The notes beneath the pieces are model-generated. The model saw only the letters and a list, made by a program, of their open reading frames with translations. It did not search any database and was not told where the DNA came from. The position numbers and the translations under genes were made by a program. Positions 31,195 through 40,951 of a stretch of 64,000 nt of DNA are shown here, in pieces; position 1 is the stretch's first letter; every line of letters starts with the position of its first letter. Origin of the DNA: Chrysophaeum taylorii (taxonomy: Eukaryota; Sar; Pelagophyceae; Pelagomonadales; Pelagomonadaceae); contig JAQMWT010000523.1 of the NCBI GenBank assembly GCA_029834535.1, forward strand, positions 124,001-188,000, in the 5' to 3' direction.

Positions 31195-32652
31195 ATGCAT
31201 CTGTTGTTGGTGGTGGCGGTGGTGGCGTGGATGGGCGCCGAGGCCGCCGTCAACACGTGCGCGAACGAGGACGCGATTCCGCTGATCCTCGACATCGACC
31301 CCAACATCGACGACGTGCTGTCGCTCGCGTACCTCGCCAAGGAAGGGTCGTTCGAGCTTCGGGCAGTAATCGTGACGTCAACTGGCTTTTCGAACCCGTC
31401 GGCGGGCGTCGAGATCGTGTACCGCGAGCTCGAGCTCCTCGGGTTGACCGATGTCGACGTGGGCATCGGGCCTTTCTACCCCACGTCTTGCGAGATCTTT
31501 GGGTTCGACGAAGACAACGGTCGGTTTTGCGACCAAATGCGTGTCGTCAATAGAGAAGACCACTGGCGCATCGACAACTTGTACGGTATCAAGAACACGC
31601 GACTCCCTTATTCGTCAAACTTCCCGGCGTTTGAGGACGGCGATGGCACCGCGTCGGTGCCAATGGACGCCGTCGAAATCTACAAAAGGCACGTCGACGA
31701 TGGCGTGACCTTCATCATCACTAACGGACCCTTGACGAGTCTCCTCGCGTTTATGACCACCTACCCCGACTCGTTCGCGATGATCGAAACAGTCTACTCC
31801 ATGCTTGGCAACGTCGACGTTGTTGGGAACGTTTACACGCTCGTCGGGAACGACGTCGCCGAGTTCAACGTCGCGGCCGACTCTGTCGCGGCCGCGGCGA
31901 TCGTCAATTCCACGATTCCGGAGATCCGGCTCGTCACGCTCGATGGCACCAATTTCGTACCTGTCACGCGGGAGATGTTTGCAGCCCTTGCCGACGTCGA
32001 GACTCTCGAAGCAGAGTTCATCCTCGATCTCACCGAGAAAGCTCGCGACAACTGGTTCTCTGGCGTCGACGGCTTTTACGGCGAACTACCCAACGGCACC
32101 AAGACCGAGCAATCCATCGCGGACGGCTACTTTTTGTAGGTCGTTTTTTCAAGCCGCGCGCCTAACTTTCTTCGTAGGTGGGACCCGCTCGCAGCCATTC
32201 TCGCGACGCAACCAGACCTCGCCACCTGGAGCTACGATGCACTTTTAGTCACGACGACGGTCCCCGTGGACCTCGACTCCGACGGCGCGGTGTTTCGCGA
32301 CTCCGTGGGAAAAATAGTTTACTGGACGACGAATCTCACTGAAGCCAGCGCCGAGTTCGTCCGCGACGATATCGTCGCCGTCCTCAACAAGTCCTGTATC
32401 GTCGATCAGCCCCTCCCGCTCAACACGATGAATAGTGTGTATGAGATGCTCGCGACTGAGTACGGCTACGTCGAGGGAAGCGCCTGGGTGCCAAACACCT
32501 GCGACTCCGACCTCACCGTTGTGACCGAAGCGACCTCCACTACGTGTCCAGCGGGCTACGTCTGCGACACCCGCCGCCGCACGACGAGCAACCGCCGCCT
32601 CCGCTTCGGCTATGCCACGGCACAAGCCGGGACGTGCGTCAAGTCCGTCTAA
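31195..32652 (+). CDS. Secreted inosine/uridine-preferring-type nucleoside hydrolase, two exons
   Basis: Exons are 31195-32135 and 32178-32652, separated by a 42-nt intron (GTAGGT to TTCGTAG), and the joined frame gives 471 aa. The ATG at 31195 is preferred over one 36 nt upstream because it begins directly with a signal peptide (MHLLLVVAVVAWMGAEAA). The calcium/ribose-binding signature DxDxxxDD is at residues 33-40 (DIDPNIDD). NGPLTSLLAF matches the family's GPLT motif, and exon 2 opens with WDPLAA, the family's C-terminal HDPLA position. These enzymes split ribonucleosides into base and ribose; a signal peptide implies secretion or a vacuolar/endomembrane site, possibly nucleoside scavenging. 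Oddities are Asn in place of the usual Gly in the first motif and Trp in place of the usual His before DPLA. The C-terminal extension has several Cys and a basic patch. Confidence 0.87.
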
Positions 32653-32920
32653 TCATTATCCTCCTCCACCATGCACGTACCGCAGCTCCACCTTCACCAA
32701 TGACAAGGTGTCATCACGTGCTGGTTGAAACCGCCACATGAATAAGTTTTGGGTAGTGCCTTTAATCTACGTGCACCGCTTGAGCTGCTGCCGCTTGGAT
32801 CTGCGCGCTCCCTATTCTCCTGGCGATGCTTTATCATTTTTATTGAGTGTACATACTAACGCCATAGGACATGATGAATCGCGAGGTTTGGTCGACGCTG
32901 CTCGCCGAGCCTCCTTGGCA

Positions 32921-33037
<117 letters not shown>

Positions 33038-33771
33038 CCTCCACCCATAGGTCTTGCATTGAATTTGCCACAGTGGCGCCATATTATTTTTTATTTCCGG
33101 TGCGAACGAATGAGCCGCAGAGACCAACGTAAAAAGTTTCGCCTTGCAACACACGATTCACAACAGAAAGGGATTTCGGGCCAGGTGTGAGTGAGTCCTA
33201 GGTCGCCGAATCGACAACGACAAGAATAAAATGCTGTTTGTTGGTTTCTAGCGCTGTTGTCCTGCCAGCTGTTCTCCCGCCCTAATCACCGTCAAGATCC
33301 TGGGCCTTGAGAAATAATAGCTGCGTCTTTCGTTCGTAAGCCCTTGCGGTGAAGTCGATGCCAACAGCGCCTGACTAAATACCGCGAAGTATAGATTCGC
33401 CGTGGGGGTCTCACTTACAGCTTCCCAGCACCCCTTTAAAACGCAGGGGCATACATGACATGTGAGCGGACGAGGGTGGAATAAGAATTTGCCGGATTTC
33501 TTTCTTGCTTTCGTTGGCTGAAGTTGTGATCGTTGGTTTCTGGTTCTTTGCCATATCCCGAGCAAATGAGGAATTCCCAATTGCGTTTCTTACTTACGGC
33601 GTCGCTCGAGATGTTCAGGAGTTTCGCCCGACACACCCTGGCTATCCGCCAACTTCGACCCGTGCGATCTCGAGAGGAGGAACATTTAGTGCCTGTCGCG
33701 GCGAGTACGTGAGACGCGCCGAGTTTGGCGTGGATCATGAGTTTTGTGTCTTTCCACGAAAAGCGTGCCCA

Positions 33772-33778
33772 TCTGTCC

Positions 33779-33850
<72 letters not shown>

Positions 33851-33851
33851 C
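33772..33851 (+). repeat. Tetranucleotide microsatellite (TGTC)n
   Basis: About 80 bp of TGTC units, nearly perfect, with one interruption at the start. It is the reverse complement of the GACA half of the array about 740 bp upstream, so the two can pair as an inverted repeat. Confidence 0.95.
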
Positions 33852-33967
33852 GCGAGCGGCTCGCCGAGTTTGGCGAAGTATTGCACTTTCCGTCTTCTTC
33901 GTCGTGTTCCGGCGAGCGCGAGACACAATAAAATCGGCGTCTTTACTATAGCGCCTGGAGTTCTCCA

Positions 33968-35386
33968 ATGAGGGGGCGAATTAGACTATTTGCGACGTCC
34001 CCAGCAGAACAAAAAAGGGGAACTGATAATAGTATGCGGCCAAGTATGTCGCTTCTGAGGGACGCCATCCTCGAGGAGGAAGACTTCCGGCTCGACGACA
34101 GCGAGGACGACCCGAGCAGGGCGGCGTCGTTTTGCTTGGCGGCGTCGCCCGAGGGGTTCGACGACGACCGGGGGTCGAGCTTGCGGCGTGAGACCAAGGA
34201 GGAGATGCAGATCGAGGTGAAACGGGGACCTTCGTGCCTCGTGCACTCGATCCGCGGCGAGGCGGCCTCGAGCTATCGTCTCGAAGCAGGCGCGATCGTC
34301 GCGGAGTCGTCGTCTGGCGTGACGTGGATCGACCTCGACGGAGATTCAGACGTCGCGACGTTGCCGGCGGTGCGCGAGCTCCACCCGATCGCGGTCGAGA
34401 CATTATTGGGCCGACGCGGGAGCCCGAGCGTCGACCGGCTCCCCGACGGCTGGTATCTGTGGAGCGCGATGTTGCCGGCACCGACGGCTGCGCGTCGGGC
34501 GACTTTCGCGGCCGCGTGTTGTCGGCACGCCGTCATCACGAGCCTGAGAGTCGGCGACGACGACAACCAGCCGGTCGGGTGGTGGTGGCGGTCGCGGCGG
34601 TCCTCCTCTTTTAACGGCAGGGACGCGTACGCGCCATTGATCAACGACACGACGTGGGCAGACGACCTCCCCTCGCGCAAAGTGCTGCGACGCCTTAGGC
34701 GCGACGACGAGGATCGCCGGCGCGCGGCGACGCTGGGCGGCGCCTACGTGTGTGCGTTGCTCGTCGAGGCTGCGCTCTCGGCAGCGCGTCAGAATTTTCT
34801 CGAATTCGAGGACACGATCGCGCAGCTAACCCACGTCTGCACCGACGAGAAACCGGGGTTTAGGAACCAGCGCGTGCGTTTCAACCGAACAGTCGGGATG
34901 CTCTTGGAAGCAGGCAAGGCCCGGGCCCAGATCGCGCGCCTCCGCGAATACTACGACCAGGCTCATCTCGTCGCGCGCTCCGCAGCGGCCTGCTGGAGCA
35001 ACGATGACAAGCTCGCCCCGTGGATGCGCCACCTGCAGAACGTTGCCCACGCTGACCAACGCCACCTCCACCAGCAAGACAACCTCCTCCAGTCCTATAT
35101 CGTCCTCGCCCGCCTTCGCCACGAAGACGACTACAATCGGGTCAACGTCCTCCTCTCCCTCGTCGCCACCATCTTCCTCCCCATATCCTTCGTCACGGGC
35201 GTTTTTGGCATGAACTTCACCGCCCTTCCCCTCAAGTCCTACCACTGGTCTTTCCTCGCCTTCATCGGCGTCTCCCTCTCGATCGTATTTATTGCCCTCT
35301 TCGGCTTCTGGTACCGCGGCTGGCTCAACGTCATTAAACCCGTCAATATCTACCGCGGCATGCGCGGCAGGTCCGACATAGTCTAA
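33968..35386 (+). CDS. CorA/MRS2-type divalent cation (Mg2+) transporter-like protein
   Basis: 472 aa from the first ATG, or 450 aa from the ATG at 34034. The C-terminus carries two transmembrane helices, about residues 392-416 and 424-445. The first ends in the signature GMNF at about 413-416, which forms the selectivity loop of CorA channels. The preceding about 170 residues form the long charged helices of the family (for example RFNRTVGMLLEAGKARAQIARLREYYDQ is followed by a linker and helix to the membrane). The N-terminal half is an acidic alpha/beta domain. The family conducts Mg2+ and sometimes Ni2+/Co2+ or Zn2+. The membrane used (plasma, vacuolar or mitochondrial) cannot be told; the basic Ser/Arg residues before 34034 could act as a weak presequence. 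No intron is needed. A plausible AATAAA follows the stop by about 40 nt. Confidence 0.85.
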   Translation: MRGRIRLFATSPAEQKRGTDNSMRPSMSLLRDAILEEEDFRLDDSEDDPSRAASFCLAASPEGFDDDRGSSLRRETKEEMQIEVKRGPSCLVHSIRGEAASSYRLEAGAIVAESSSGVTWIDLDGDSDVATLPAVRELHPIAVETLLGRRGSPSVDRLPDGWYLWSAMLPAPTAARRATFAAACCRHAVITSLRVGDDDNQPVGWWWRSRRSSSFNGRDAYAPLINDTTWADDLPSRKVLRRLRRDDEDRRRAATLGGAYVCALLVEAALSAARQNFLEFEDTIAQLTHVCTDEKPGFRNQRVRFNRTVGMLLEAGKARAQIARLREYYDQAHLVARSAAACWSNDDKLAPWMRHLQNVAHADQRHLHQQDNLLQSYIVLARLRHEDDYNRVNVLLSLVATIFLPISFVTGVFGMNFTALPLKSYHWSFLAFIGVSLSIVFIALFGFWYRGWLNVIKPVNIYRGMRGRSDIV

Positions 35387-35424
35387 TGTATATAATATTC
35401 TCTCGTAACAAGCGTCTCCGGTGA

Positions 35425-35430
35425 AATAAA
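35425..35430 (+). other. Candidate polyadenylation signal of the CorA-type gene
   Basis: AATAAA lies about 40 nt after the stop codon on the same strand. The position suits a compact 3' UTR, though the hexamer is not proven to be used in this organism. Confidence 0.35.
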
Positions 35431-36952
35431 GAGCCGAAGAAGGGTCGAGCAGCTTTTGGGTCCGGAAACCCGCTTGTTCATATTGAAAGAGGAGACTATC
35501 GCTTTTTAGGTAAAAGAGGGAGCGGCGGAGTTTGGCAGGTGCCTAAAATGTAATATAGTGTTTGGCTGGAATTATGTCGTCGAGCCGCCTCCCCTTATGC
35601 GCGATTATTTGAAGAGAGGGCCGGGTTCTTCTTTTTTTTTGAGGAGGTGGCGGCTCTCCTCTCTCAATTTCCAGGGGTAGGTATGTCTCTCCAGTGCGGG
35701 CAGTGGTCGATGGCCGTCGGAATGTGGGCAGACCCCCCTGCGCTCCACACTACGGCTGCTAATTGGAAGGTGTAGTACACAGCGAAATTCGAAACAGTCT
35801 GAGTAATACATGTCAACGAAACGGCGGCGGCAAGGGAGTCAACACGAACTGACCGTCAGCACAGCGGCACTTTTTTGTTCCTAAATTCCAACAAAAGCTG
35901 ACTGTCGCCTTCGTCGTTAGAGCTCGTTGATATTTAAGGCCCTCTTGTCCCGTATTAATCATATTCCACAGATCGCAGAAGGTGGCTCGACGACTCTTTT
36001 TGCCAACGATGCAAAGAAGAAGAGCATCTAGGATTATATGTCAGGCGCAACCGCCTGCCTCTCCACGTACCTTTCACCTCAGCTGAATCAAATCCTCCCA
36101 CTCTCTCTTGTGGCGAGTAATAATAACTGTCCTAACATCGGAAAAAACTGCCCGAGCCCACCGAAGATTTTTTTCGAGTTTCTTTAGTGCGGTGTCTGTC
36201 AACGGTACTGCTTGAGAGCCTGCTGCGGTGAAAGGGACCAAGACAGCGCTGCCGCCCGTCAGGCACATCCCTCATACCCCACAAACCCACCCACATCCTT
36301 CATGCTCCCCACACACACCCCCCTCTTAGCAGTCGACATTTAAAGACAGCGGTGTGTAGAGCCTACGGCTATTTGGGCCGGGCCTATATAGAGTAGACGC
36401 AGGCTGCATGGCGCTACGTCGAGAAGATACCGCGAGACCTATATTTGGAACAGCTACACCCCGCACGCACGTCATCAACTTCGTTATCGTTGTGCTGACA
36501 TTGGAGCTTGCATTGGCCCGAGAAGGGAATAACTAATGTCATGATCGTGTCGTGCTGCGACCGCTTGATAGTGCAGACTTATCATCTAAATCTTTACAAC
36601 GGCCAGTCTTGAGCAGTCTCTCTATGTTTTTTTCTTATTAGTTAGCCTCCTCAAATCCTGCTCCTTCGTCGACCTCTGCGCTCTTCTTGAGTCGCCCCTT
36701 CTCCTTCTTTTGTTTGCTTGTTTTTTCCTCGCCCTTCTTCTTCTCCTCTCTCCGAGATCGTGCTTCGTTCTTCGCCGTTCTTTGTGGTCTCTTCTTTCTC
36801 TGCGATCGGCATTCTGGGTCACTACTGGTTTGGAGTCGCCTGGCATAGTAAAATAGTTCTTGTTTACGATCCATCATCATTATTCTGGCTGGCTCTTTGA
36901 GCAGCCAGGAGGCTGCTTGCTATACAATATGAACTGTTCTCGCCGGTCAGAC
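35431..36952. other. Gene-free region, nothing recognised
   Basis: About 1.5 kb between the CorA-type gene and the stop codon of the minus-strand unknown gene. AT content is higher than in the genes. No repeat family, RNA gene or convincing frame is seen. Pyrimidine-rich tracts occur near 36690-36800. Confidence 0.5.
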
Positions 36953-38893
36953 TCATTGGTTGACAGTCAGATAGTCATGAGGGAGTGAGGTCAAAACGTT
37001 TTGGCGAAGTTTCTGCACGACCTCTCCGAGGTCGCGGTCGCGAATGTGGACGGTTTCATCGAAACTGACGCGCAGCGCGACGAGGCCGTTCGCGACAGAT
37101 GTGAGCGCGTCGGATAGACGCTTCACGTGGGTTGCCGCGTTGCTCTGGGCTTCGTCTTCGACGTCAGTGGCGGTTATCGTAGGCAGAACGCTGGTCAAGT
37201 GCTCAGCGGCCGCGTGGGCTGTTTCGGTTGGGCCGACAAGAGCCTCGAGGGCTTCCAACACCCCCGGAAGGCGCGAAGCGTAGGAGCGGTGCGAGTACTT
37301 GCAGATAAAATCAAGTCGATCGAGGTCGCTTGTGCCAAGGGTGTGCCAGACATCTTCCAAACGAACGAGCAAATGGTACGGCACTTGCTGGGGATCCGGT
37401 TCGGTCGCCCAGGCTGGCTGCTCTCCGTGTTGCTCGGAAGTCTCGTCATCTTGGCCGACAGTAGCCCAGGGGGCTGTCTCGATCTGGTGGTGGCATTGTA
37501 GCGCGCACACGGCCTTCGCGAGCTGCTCTTGCCCATTCGAGGGGTCGTGCGCTTGCGTCTTCGGGCCAGAAGGCGGCGATGTGGGGACTGGTGACTCGAA
37601 GACGCGGCTCTCGGCAGCCTGCAGTGCGAAGTCCCCACCGATGGCCAGCTGCGCGAGATGCTGCGGGTTCCAGCGGGGAATGGGCGACCCAAGCGTGCTG
37701 TCAGGGTTGAGGTCGCGGATGTCCGCAACCAACTCGCGCACAATCTTGTCCGTGTCACTGGCAAACAGGCTCCCCGTCCGAAGGATCCCGCGGATCTCAT
37801 CGCAGGTGGCCTGGAGGTCGGCGTCTTTGCCGGCGAGTTTGGATGCCGTGAATGCGGTGGTCGAGAGCGGCGGGCGGAGCCGTAGAAGGATGTCGCTGGC
37901 GTCGTCGACGTCGTCGAACTTCATGAACGGGATCGGTCGGAAAACGAGGAGCTTGTCTTTTTTCCCCCTCGAAATCTCGACCGGCATGAACCGAATCTGC
38001 CGTACCGACGTCGGCTCGTCGGCGAAGGCCTTGAGCGCATCGACGAAAGACGCGGGCACCGGGTAGTCCTCCAGAATCGTGTTGCCGGGCGCGTGGTGCA
38101 CGACCGTGCTCTTGAGTATTGACGTTAAGTACCGCTCTCGGATAAGCCGCTTAGGAAGGTACGCGTCGTCTGCTGCAATGGCTTCCCTAGGACCGATTCG
38201 ATGTTCTCTTTGGCGCCACTCGGCACTCCAGCTTAGGATGTCGGGCGCGAACGGGGGGAGCTCCAACTTCCTCGTCCGTCTACCGTGGCTCTGATGTCGT
38301 TGTTGCTGCTGCTTCTGTTTAGGGGACGGCTTCCCCTTTGAGTCCGCGGACGGTGGACGGGGCGAGAGTACTAGCGCCACCGAAGGAGCATTTTTCGTCG
38401 TGTCTTTTTTTGAGTTTTCGTCGACGCCGTCGTCAATACCTGGGACGTCATTCCGGACTTGGCCGACCTCGCGCTCGTAGGCCTCGACGCATCGTTCAAA
38501 GTCCAAGCTTAACTTTGCGGGATCCAAGATAGCCCGAAGGTCGTGCTCGAAGGCGATCCGCGTCAACTTTTTCGCCACGCGAAGCGACATCGGCGACGGT
38601 GCCGAAAGCTTGCGCTCGGTCGCCTCGCCAAGGCTCAGCAATCGTTGTCGGAGTTCCTGATGGACGCGTCCGCGCAGTTCGCCGAGCTCGTCGGAACTTA
38701 GTCCGTCTCGAGACAAGCGCATCGTCAGGGCCTGGAGCACTTGGTCGATCTTGGGGTGCAAGGTGTGTGATTCAACTGGTCTCTCTGACAACTTGTCGGC
38801 CGTCGATACGTTGTCGCGAGACCTCGACGGAATGTCAGCGAGAGGCAGGACGCTCGGTGGGCTGGGTCTCTTGAGGCGAGGTCGGCGTGCCAT
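36953..38893 (-). CDS. Unrecognised 646-aa protein
   Basis: A single open frame of normal, non-repetitive composition. Residues about 45-150 are helical and charged (LHPKIDQVLQALTMRL, then ELRGRVHQELRQRLLSL). About 160-215 is a disordered linker with a Gln run and basic patch. About 215-330 looks globular, with aromatic and proline positions (PFAPDILSWSAEWRQRE). About 330-450 alternates strands and helices, and the C-terminal 150 residues are again helical. There is no signal peptide, membrane helix, Cys cluster or catalytic motif I can name. The helical ends and a middle proline/tryptophan segment faintly recall axonemal CCDC-type proteins, but that is only an impression. It is divergent from the EF-hand gene with 154 bp between start codons, so co-expression is possible. 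Confidence 0.7.
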   Translation of the reverse strand: MARRPRLKRPSPPSVLPLADIPSRSRDNVSTADKLSERPVESHTLHPKIDQVLQALTMRLSRDGLSSDELGELRGRVHQELRQRLLSLGEATERKLSAPSPMSLRVAKKLTRIAFEHDLRAILDPAKLSLDFERCVEAYEREVGQVRNDVPGIDDGVDENSKKDTTKNAPSVALVLSPRPPSADSKGKPSPKQKQQQQRHQSHGRRTRKLELPPFAPDILSWSAEWRQREHRIGPREAIAADDAYLPKRLIRERYLTSILKSTVVHHAPGNTILEDYPVPASFVDALKAFADEPTSVRQIRFMPVEISRGKKDKLLVFRPIPFMKFDDVDDASDILLRLRPPLSTTAFTASKLAGKDADLQATCDEIRGILRTGSLFASDTDKIVRELVADIRDLNPDSTLGSPIPRWNPQHLAQLAIGGDFALQAAESRVFESPVPTSPPSGPKTQAHDPSNGQEQLAKAVCALQCHHQIETAPWATVGQDDETSEQHGEQPAWATEPDPQQVPYHLLVRLEDVWHTLGTSDLDRLDFICKYSHRSYASRLPGVLEALEALVGPTETAHAAAEHLTSVLPTITATDVEDEAQSNAATHVKRLSDALTSVANGLVALRVSFDETVHIRDRDLGEVVQKLRQNVLTSLPHDYLTVNQ

Positions 38894-39047
38894 TTCTTTC
38901 GTGCGCGAAAATCTCGGGCGTACTGTGTATCAAGACAACAACACACCTCCACTATAAAGCTATAATTTGCGTATCTTTTGAAATCCAGAGAATAAAAGAT
39001 CTAAATTGACAACGGTTGCGCGCTGAGGGGCGCCGCCGCCGCCGGGC
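38894..39047. promoter_or_regulatory. Short bidirectional promoter region (154 bp)
   Basis: Separates the start codons of the unknown 646-aa gene (minus) and the EF-hand gene (+). It is AT-richer in its middle (about 38955-39010) than either gene. Two promoters must share this space. No named motif is identified. Confidence 0.4.
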
Positions 39048-40067
39048 ATGAGTGAGCAAAGTCGGTACTCCAAGGAGGAGATTTCGGCGTTGCGCGGGAT
39101 CTTCGCGCTTTACGATCCCGATGGGACGGGCGAAATCCAAAGCAGCGATCTAGAGGGTTTGCTGCAAAAGATTGGGTTGAAGCGCGAGGCTGCGGTGGAC
39201 TTGATCAAACAGTTCGGGATTGAGGAGGCCTCGAGCATTAACTTTTCGCGGTTTTTAGAGATCGTCAAGGCGGGGCAACCCGAGCAACCGGGCGAGCAGC
39301 CGGACCCAAAGGTGATTGAGTTTCTTCGGATTTTGGACCAGTACCGCGGCAAGTGCGAGAGCGAGGGGAATTATCTCGAGGCGGACCGCGCGCACCAGCA
39401 GCTCGAGATGCTCAGGCGGCAGGAGGAGAAGCGTCAGCAGAACGCCGTGCGCGCGCGACAGTTGGCCGAACGCCAGGACGTACAGGTCGCTCATAACATG
39501 CAGTACGCGGACTTCAACGCCGCCTGGGACAAGTACCTCGAGGAGTACGACCGTATGGCCCAAATCTACATCCAACAGATGACAGAAAGACACGCGCAGA
39601 CACTCCTCGAGTTTCAGCACAAGCTTCAGGCCAATATGGCCGACAAAGCTCCCAAATGGTCGCGCGAGCTACTCGAATGGCGACGACGACAACACATGCT
39701 CGCCAGACAAAAAAACTACGCCGAAGCCCAGCGCATAAAGAAGATCGCCAACAAACTCGAGGAAAAGGAACGCAAGGGCTCGGAGGAGCACTCGGGCTCG
39801 GCCTTCGCACGCAAAGAGGCACAGTTCCGAGCGCAGCAGCAAGCTGAACTCCAAGCTCTCCTGAAACGCATTGACGCCCGCCGCAAAGAGCACATAAAGC
39901 AGCGAACCCTCGACTCCAAGCGCCTTCTCCAACGCAACCGCAACGTCCAGGCAGTCCTCGAGTCGAAACAAGCTGCCGAAGGTCAGGCCACCTTCGCGGA
40001 GATCAGAAGAAACCTTTTCCAATCCTTCGCCGACAACAACACCGTTGCCGTTAGCAGCAAGGAGTGA
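39048..40067 (+). CDS. EF-hand and coiled-coil protein
   Basis: 339 aa. The N-terminal 70 residues form an EF-hand pair: the first loop is DPDGTGEIQSSD (about 23-34), with acidic or oxygen ligands at positions 1, 3, 5 and 7 but Asp rather than Glu at position 12; the second is degenerate (SSINFSRFLEIV). Residues about 85-330 are almost entirely helical and charged, with EYDRMAQIYIQQMTERH, a KWSRELLEWRRRQ segment and QKNYAEAQRIKKIANKLEEKE. That run of motifs recalls a class of conserved protist coiled-coil proteins with an SKELL..R..Q..LAKQK.Y.EA pattern, some of them in flagella; this is from memory and not verified. A Ca2+-responsive cytoskeletal role is inference. Divergent from the 646-aa gene. 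Confidence 0.8.
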   Translation: MSEQSRYSKEEISALRGIFALYDPDGTGEIQSSDLEGLLQKIGLKREAAVDLIKQFGIEEASSINFSRFLEIVKAGQPEQPGEQPDPKVIEFLRILDQYRGKCESEGNYLEADRAHQQLEMLRRQEEKRQQNAVRARQLAERQDVQVAHNMQYADFNAAWDKYLEEYDRMAQIYIQQMTERHAQTLLEFQHKLQANMADKAPKWSRELLEWRRRQHMLARQKNYAEAQRIKKIANKLEEKERKGSEEHSGSAFARKEAQFRAQQQAELQALLKRIDARRKEHIKQRTLDSKRLLQRNRNVQAVLESKQAAEGQATFAEIRRNLFQSFADNNTVAVSSKE

Positions 40068-40951
40068 CGCCAAGCGTCTCTCCTATGCACATTCTTCCCC
40101 CTCCTCTTCTTCGAGCGATTCCGGTCGATTTCGACGGCATCGTCCTTAGATGCCCCGATGGCAAGAAGAATGGGAACCCTTTTTCGTCTGGCTCGAATAT
40201 CAGACTCCGATGTGTGCGTGTATGAGCATCGTAACAGCCGCGACTTCGCTCCCGCTCTTTGCCGACAACATGATTTCCCGACCTAACCTACTATCGCGGC
40301 TCTCGAGACACAGCATAAGCGTCTACTGCGTAGTACGATCAGGAGGTGACCTGAACAAAATCACCAGTCGTCCTAGCACCGATGCCTACCACTGGCAGTG
40401 GTAGCCTCCGGTGGTGGTGGACATGGCGACTGAGGGGGTGTTGCCAAGAACAGGGCCTGCGCAGGGGTTTTAAAGTTCAACAACTGCTAGGAGGTCGGAC
40501 GTTGAGGGGGTGGTTGTTTGGAGACGTGAGGAACGACTGGGACGTGGGTATCCCGTTCAGGGGTTGGGGGTGAAAACGAACGTGGGGGGTGCTTGTTGAA
40601 AGGCGGGGTTATCGCCGTGCCGCGGGGGAGGCGAAGAGGGGATGGGCCCCGCCCGTAGGTCATCATGGTGCCGCTGGGACGGAAGGTGATGCGAATTATA
40701 TTAGTAATATTAGTCACCTCATAATATTATTATTATTATTATTTTCGTAAGGGGCTCTTGGTGTTCAAAGCTTGGCTGGGACGCTTTTTTCTATGTCCTT
40801 CTTTTCGTATAAAGAAAGAGCGAGCGAACGATGAGAGTGCGGCGGTCCTTGTCGTCGTCGCGGTCGTCGTCGTCTCGGGGAGCAAGACAAGACTGCCATG
40901 GGCCTCCTTGTGCGCGGCACCTGATGAAAGGGACAAGGTGATCTCGTTTGG
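40068..40951. other. Gene-free region between EF-hand and protease genes
   Basis: About 880 bp between two convergent genes. It contains a (TTA)n run at about 40720-40744 and G-rich stretches near 40500-40660. No convincing coding frame or RNA gene is seen. Confidence 0.5.
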
